Of a stretch of 7,332 nt of DNA, positions 5,501 through 7,332 are shown piece by piece. The position numbers were made by a program, and so were the translations under genes. Source of the stretch: Methylococcaceae bacterium (GTDB lineage Bacteria; Pseudomonadota; Gammaproteobacteria; Methylococcales; Methylomonadaceae); assembly GCA_030618325.1 (NCBI GenBank), contig JAUXDP010000156.1:1-7332 (forward strand), given 5' to 3'. Under the pieces are notes generated by a model. The model was not told the DNA's origin and searched no databases. It saw only the letters and a list, made by a program, of their open reading frames with translations. Within the stretch, counting starts at the first letter, position 1. Each line of letters begins with the position of its first letter.

Positions 5501-7332
5501 ATGAATAAAAAACAAACATTGGTCGTCATCGGAAACGGCATGGTCGGCCAAAATTTCCTGGAAACACTGGTTAGAAGTGATGTAAAAGACCAGTATGACA
5601 TCGTGACTTTTTGTGAAGAATCGAGACCTGCTTATGATCGTGTTCATTTAACAGAGTATTTCAGCGGCAAAACGGCAGAAGATCTTTCCCTGGTCGCGGA
5701 CGGTTTTTTTGCTGAACATAATATAACAGTGCATCTGGGTGACCGGGCTACCAAAGTAGACAAAGAAAACCAACAGGTATTTTCTGAAAAAGGTATCACT
5801 ATTAATTATGACAAACTGGTACTGGCAACAGGCTCCTTTCCGTTTGTTCCTCCTGTCCCGGGACACGACCGGGAACAATGCCTAGTTTATCGTACTATAG
5901 AAGATCTGGAAGCGATTACTGCCGCAGCCAAAAAATCCAAAGTTGGGGTAGTCGTTGGTGGTGGCCTGTTAGGTCTTGAAGCTGCCAAAGCCTTAAAAGA
6001 TTTAGGACTAGAAACCCATGTTGTCGAATTTGCTCCACGCTTAATGGCTGTTCAGCTAGATGAAGGCGGCGGTGCGATGTTGAAGAAAAAAATTGAAGAT
6101 CTTGGTGTTACTGTACATACCAGCAAAAATACCTCAAATATTGGCGATGGAGATCAATGTTTCCATAAAATGACTTTTGCTGACGGTGAAGAACTTGAAA
6201 CAGACATTGTTCTGTTCTCTGCCGGCATCCGCCCCCGCGATGACATTGCCCGAAAAAGTGGTTTGGAAGTAGGTCCCCGGGGCGGTATTGTCATTGACAA
6301 TCAATGTAAAACTTCAGATTCGAATATTTACGCGATTGGTGAATGTGCGTTATGGGATGGACGAATTTTTGGTTTGGTCGCACCTGGTTACACCATGGCA
6401 AGAACAGTCGTTGCTGATTTAGCAGGTACAGAAGGCAGTTTTACTGGTGCTGACATGAGTACCAAACTGAAACTAATGGGCATTGATGTTGCGAGCATTG
6501 GAGATGCTCACGGCAAAACTCCGGGCGCTATGGTTTATACCTATCAAGATGGTGCGGCGGAAGTATATAAGCGTATTGTTGTCAGTGAAGACAAGAAACT
6601 GTTACTGGGCGCTGTTTTAGTGGGTGATGCCGCAGGATATAGCACCTTATTACAATATAGCCTGAACGCTATCGAGCTTCCGGAACACCCTGATTCTTTA
6701 ATATTACCGCATCGTTCGGATGAATCAGTTGGACTGGGTCCTGATGCCCTGCCCATGTCTGCGCAGATCTGTTCCTGCTACGATGTTTCCAAAGGTCAAG
6801 TTTGTTCAGCCATTGAAGAAGGCAGCACTACAATGGCTACTTTGAAAGAATCCACTCAAGCTTCAACTGGATGTGGAGGATGCGCGGCACTATTAAAATC
6901 AGTACTGGATTGTGAGCTGGAAAAAGCCGGTATTGAAGTCAACACCGATATTTGTGAACATTTCCCGCATACCCGTCAAGATCTTTATAACTTAGTCATG
7001 ATTGGCGAGATAAAAAGTTTCGATGCGTTAATTGAAAAACATGGAAAAGGCAACGGTTGTGAAGTATGTAGGCAAGCGGTAGGTTCTATTCTGGCTTCCT
7101 TTTGGAATGAATATGTATTAGAAAAACAACATATTGGCCTTCAGGACACCAATGATACATTTCTGGCCAACATGCAAAAAGATGGAACCTATTCAGTAGT
7201 ACCACGAGTCACGGGCGGTGAATTAACACCGGACATGTTAATCGCAGCTGGACAAGTAGCAAAAAAATATAAGCTTTACACCAAAATTACTGGCGGACAA
7301 CGGATTGATTTCTTTGGCGCTAGAGTCGATCA
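5501..7332 (+). CDS. nirB: NADH-dependent nitrite reductase large subunit NirB, 3'-truncated by the window
   Basis: The frame stays open for 610 complete codons to the window edge; full NirB is about 840-850 residues. It reduces nitrite to ammonium in the cytoplasm using NADH, FAD, iron-sulfur clusters and siroheme. The N-terminal oxidoreductase module shows the FAD dinucleotide fold GNGMVG 11-16, ATG 109-111, the NADH fold GGGLLG 153-158 and the second FAD contact YAIGE 277-281. A BFD-like [2Fe-2S] domain follows with C424, C426, C458 and C461. A second small domain carries GCEVC (C520, C523), and the ferredoxin-like half domain begins near DGTYSVVPR (from 561) and reaches TGGQR 597-601. The siroheme/[4Fe-4S] cysteines should lie beyond the edge. 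No frameshift is seen. nirD and an assimilatory nitrate reductase are expected downstream. The NtrC/sigma-54 control indicates an assimilatory role. Confidence 0.97.
   Translation, partial: MNKKQTLVVIGNGMVGQNFLETLVRSDVKDQYDIVTFCEESRPAYDRVHLTEYFSGKTAEDLSLVADGFFAEHNITVHLGDRATKVDKENQQVFSEKGITINYDKLVLATGSFPFVPPVPGHDREQCLVYRTIEDLEAITAAAKKSKVGVVVGGGLLGLEAAKALKDLGLETHVVEFAPRLMAVQLDEGGGAMLKKKIEDLGVTVHTSKNTSNIGDGDQCFHKMTFADGEELETDIVLFSAGIRPRDDIARKSGLEVGPRGGIVIDNQCKTSDSNIYAIGECALWDGRIFGLVAPGYTMARTVVADLAGTEGSFTGADMSTKLKLMGIDVASIGDAHGKTPGAMVYTYQDGAAEVYKRIVVSEDKKLLLGAVLVGDAAGYSTLLQYSLNAIELPEHPDSLILPHRSDESVGLGPDALPMSAQICSCYDVSKGQVCSAIEEGSTTMATLKESTQASTGCGGCAALLKSVLDCELEKAGIEVNTDICEHFPHTRQDLYNLVMIGEIKSFDALIEKHGKGNGCEVCRQAVGSILASFWNEYVLEKQHIGLQDTNDTFLANMQKDGTYSVVPRVTGGELTPDMLIAAGQVAKKYKLYTKITGGQRIDFFGARVD

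Noticed and set aside
5416..6756. Minus-strand open frames antisense to nirB
   Set aside because: The plus strand encodes continuous, family-typical NirB across all but the upstream end of this interval; the antisense frames show no recognisable product.

Overview
The window is a nitrate/nitrite assimilation locus, most likely from a gammaproteobacterium of moderate to low G+C. This rests on the gene content (two NarK-type transporters, a PP2C-phosphatase/Ser-Thr-kinase fusion and NADH-dependent nitrite reductase NirB) and on NtrC, IHF and sigma-54 sites that match enterobacterial/pseudomonad consensus. From memory, Pseudomonas aeruginosa keeps a similar kinase between its nirB and nasA genes (PA1781-PA1783), so the association is known. 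The duplicated transporter flanking the kinase and the control region below are specific to this window. I cannot name the genus.

Layout, left to right. Positions 1-281 hold no convincing gene but look like a structured RNA on the minus strand: a multi-hairpin part followed by a ~61-bp imperfect hairpin that runs to the window edge. Positions 282-1751 (minus) encode a divergent NarK-type transporter, here called narK-B, with its own sigma-54 promoter and NtrC site at 1836-1919. Positions 1979-3709 (minus) encode the phosphatase-kinase, and 3768-5234 (minus) a canonical NarK-type transporter, narK-A; these two probably form an operon. Positions 5235-5500 are a divergent control region with one strong NtrC palindrome, two opposed sigma-54 promoters and an IHF-like site about 40 bp upstream of each predicted transcription start. 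From 5501 to the right edge (plus) runs nirB, cut off at residue 610 before its siroheme domain.

Inferred working model: under nitrogen limitation, phosphorylated NtrC at 5379-5399 activates narK-A plus the kinase leftward and nirB (and presumably nirD and a nitrate reductase outside the window) rightward. A second NtrC site activates narK-B. NarK-A imports nitrate/nitrite and NirB reduces nitrite to ammonium. The membrane-anchored kinase/phosphatase may modulate transport or reduction after translation. NarK-B has a cysteine where NarK-A and characterised relatives have a substrate-binding arginine, so it may carry another anion or act as a sensor.
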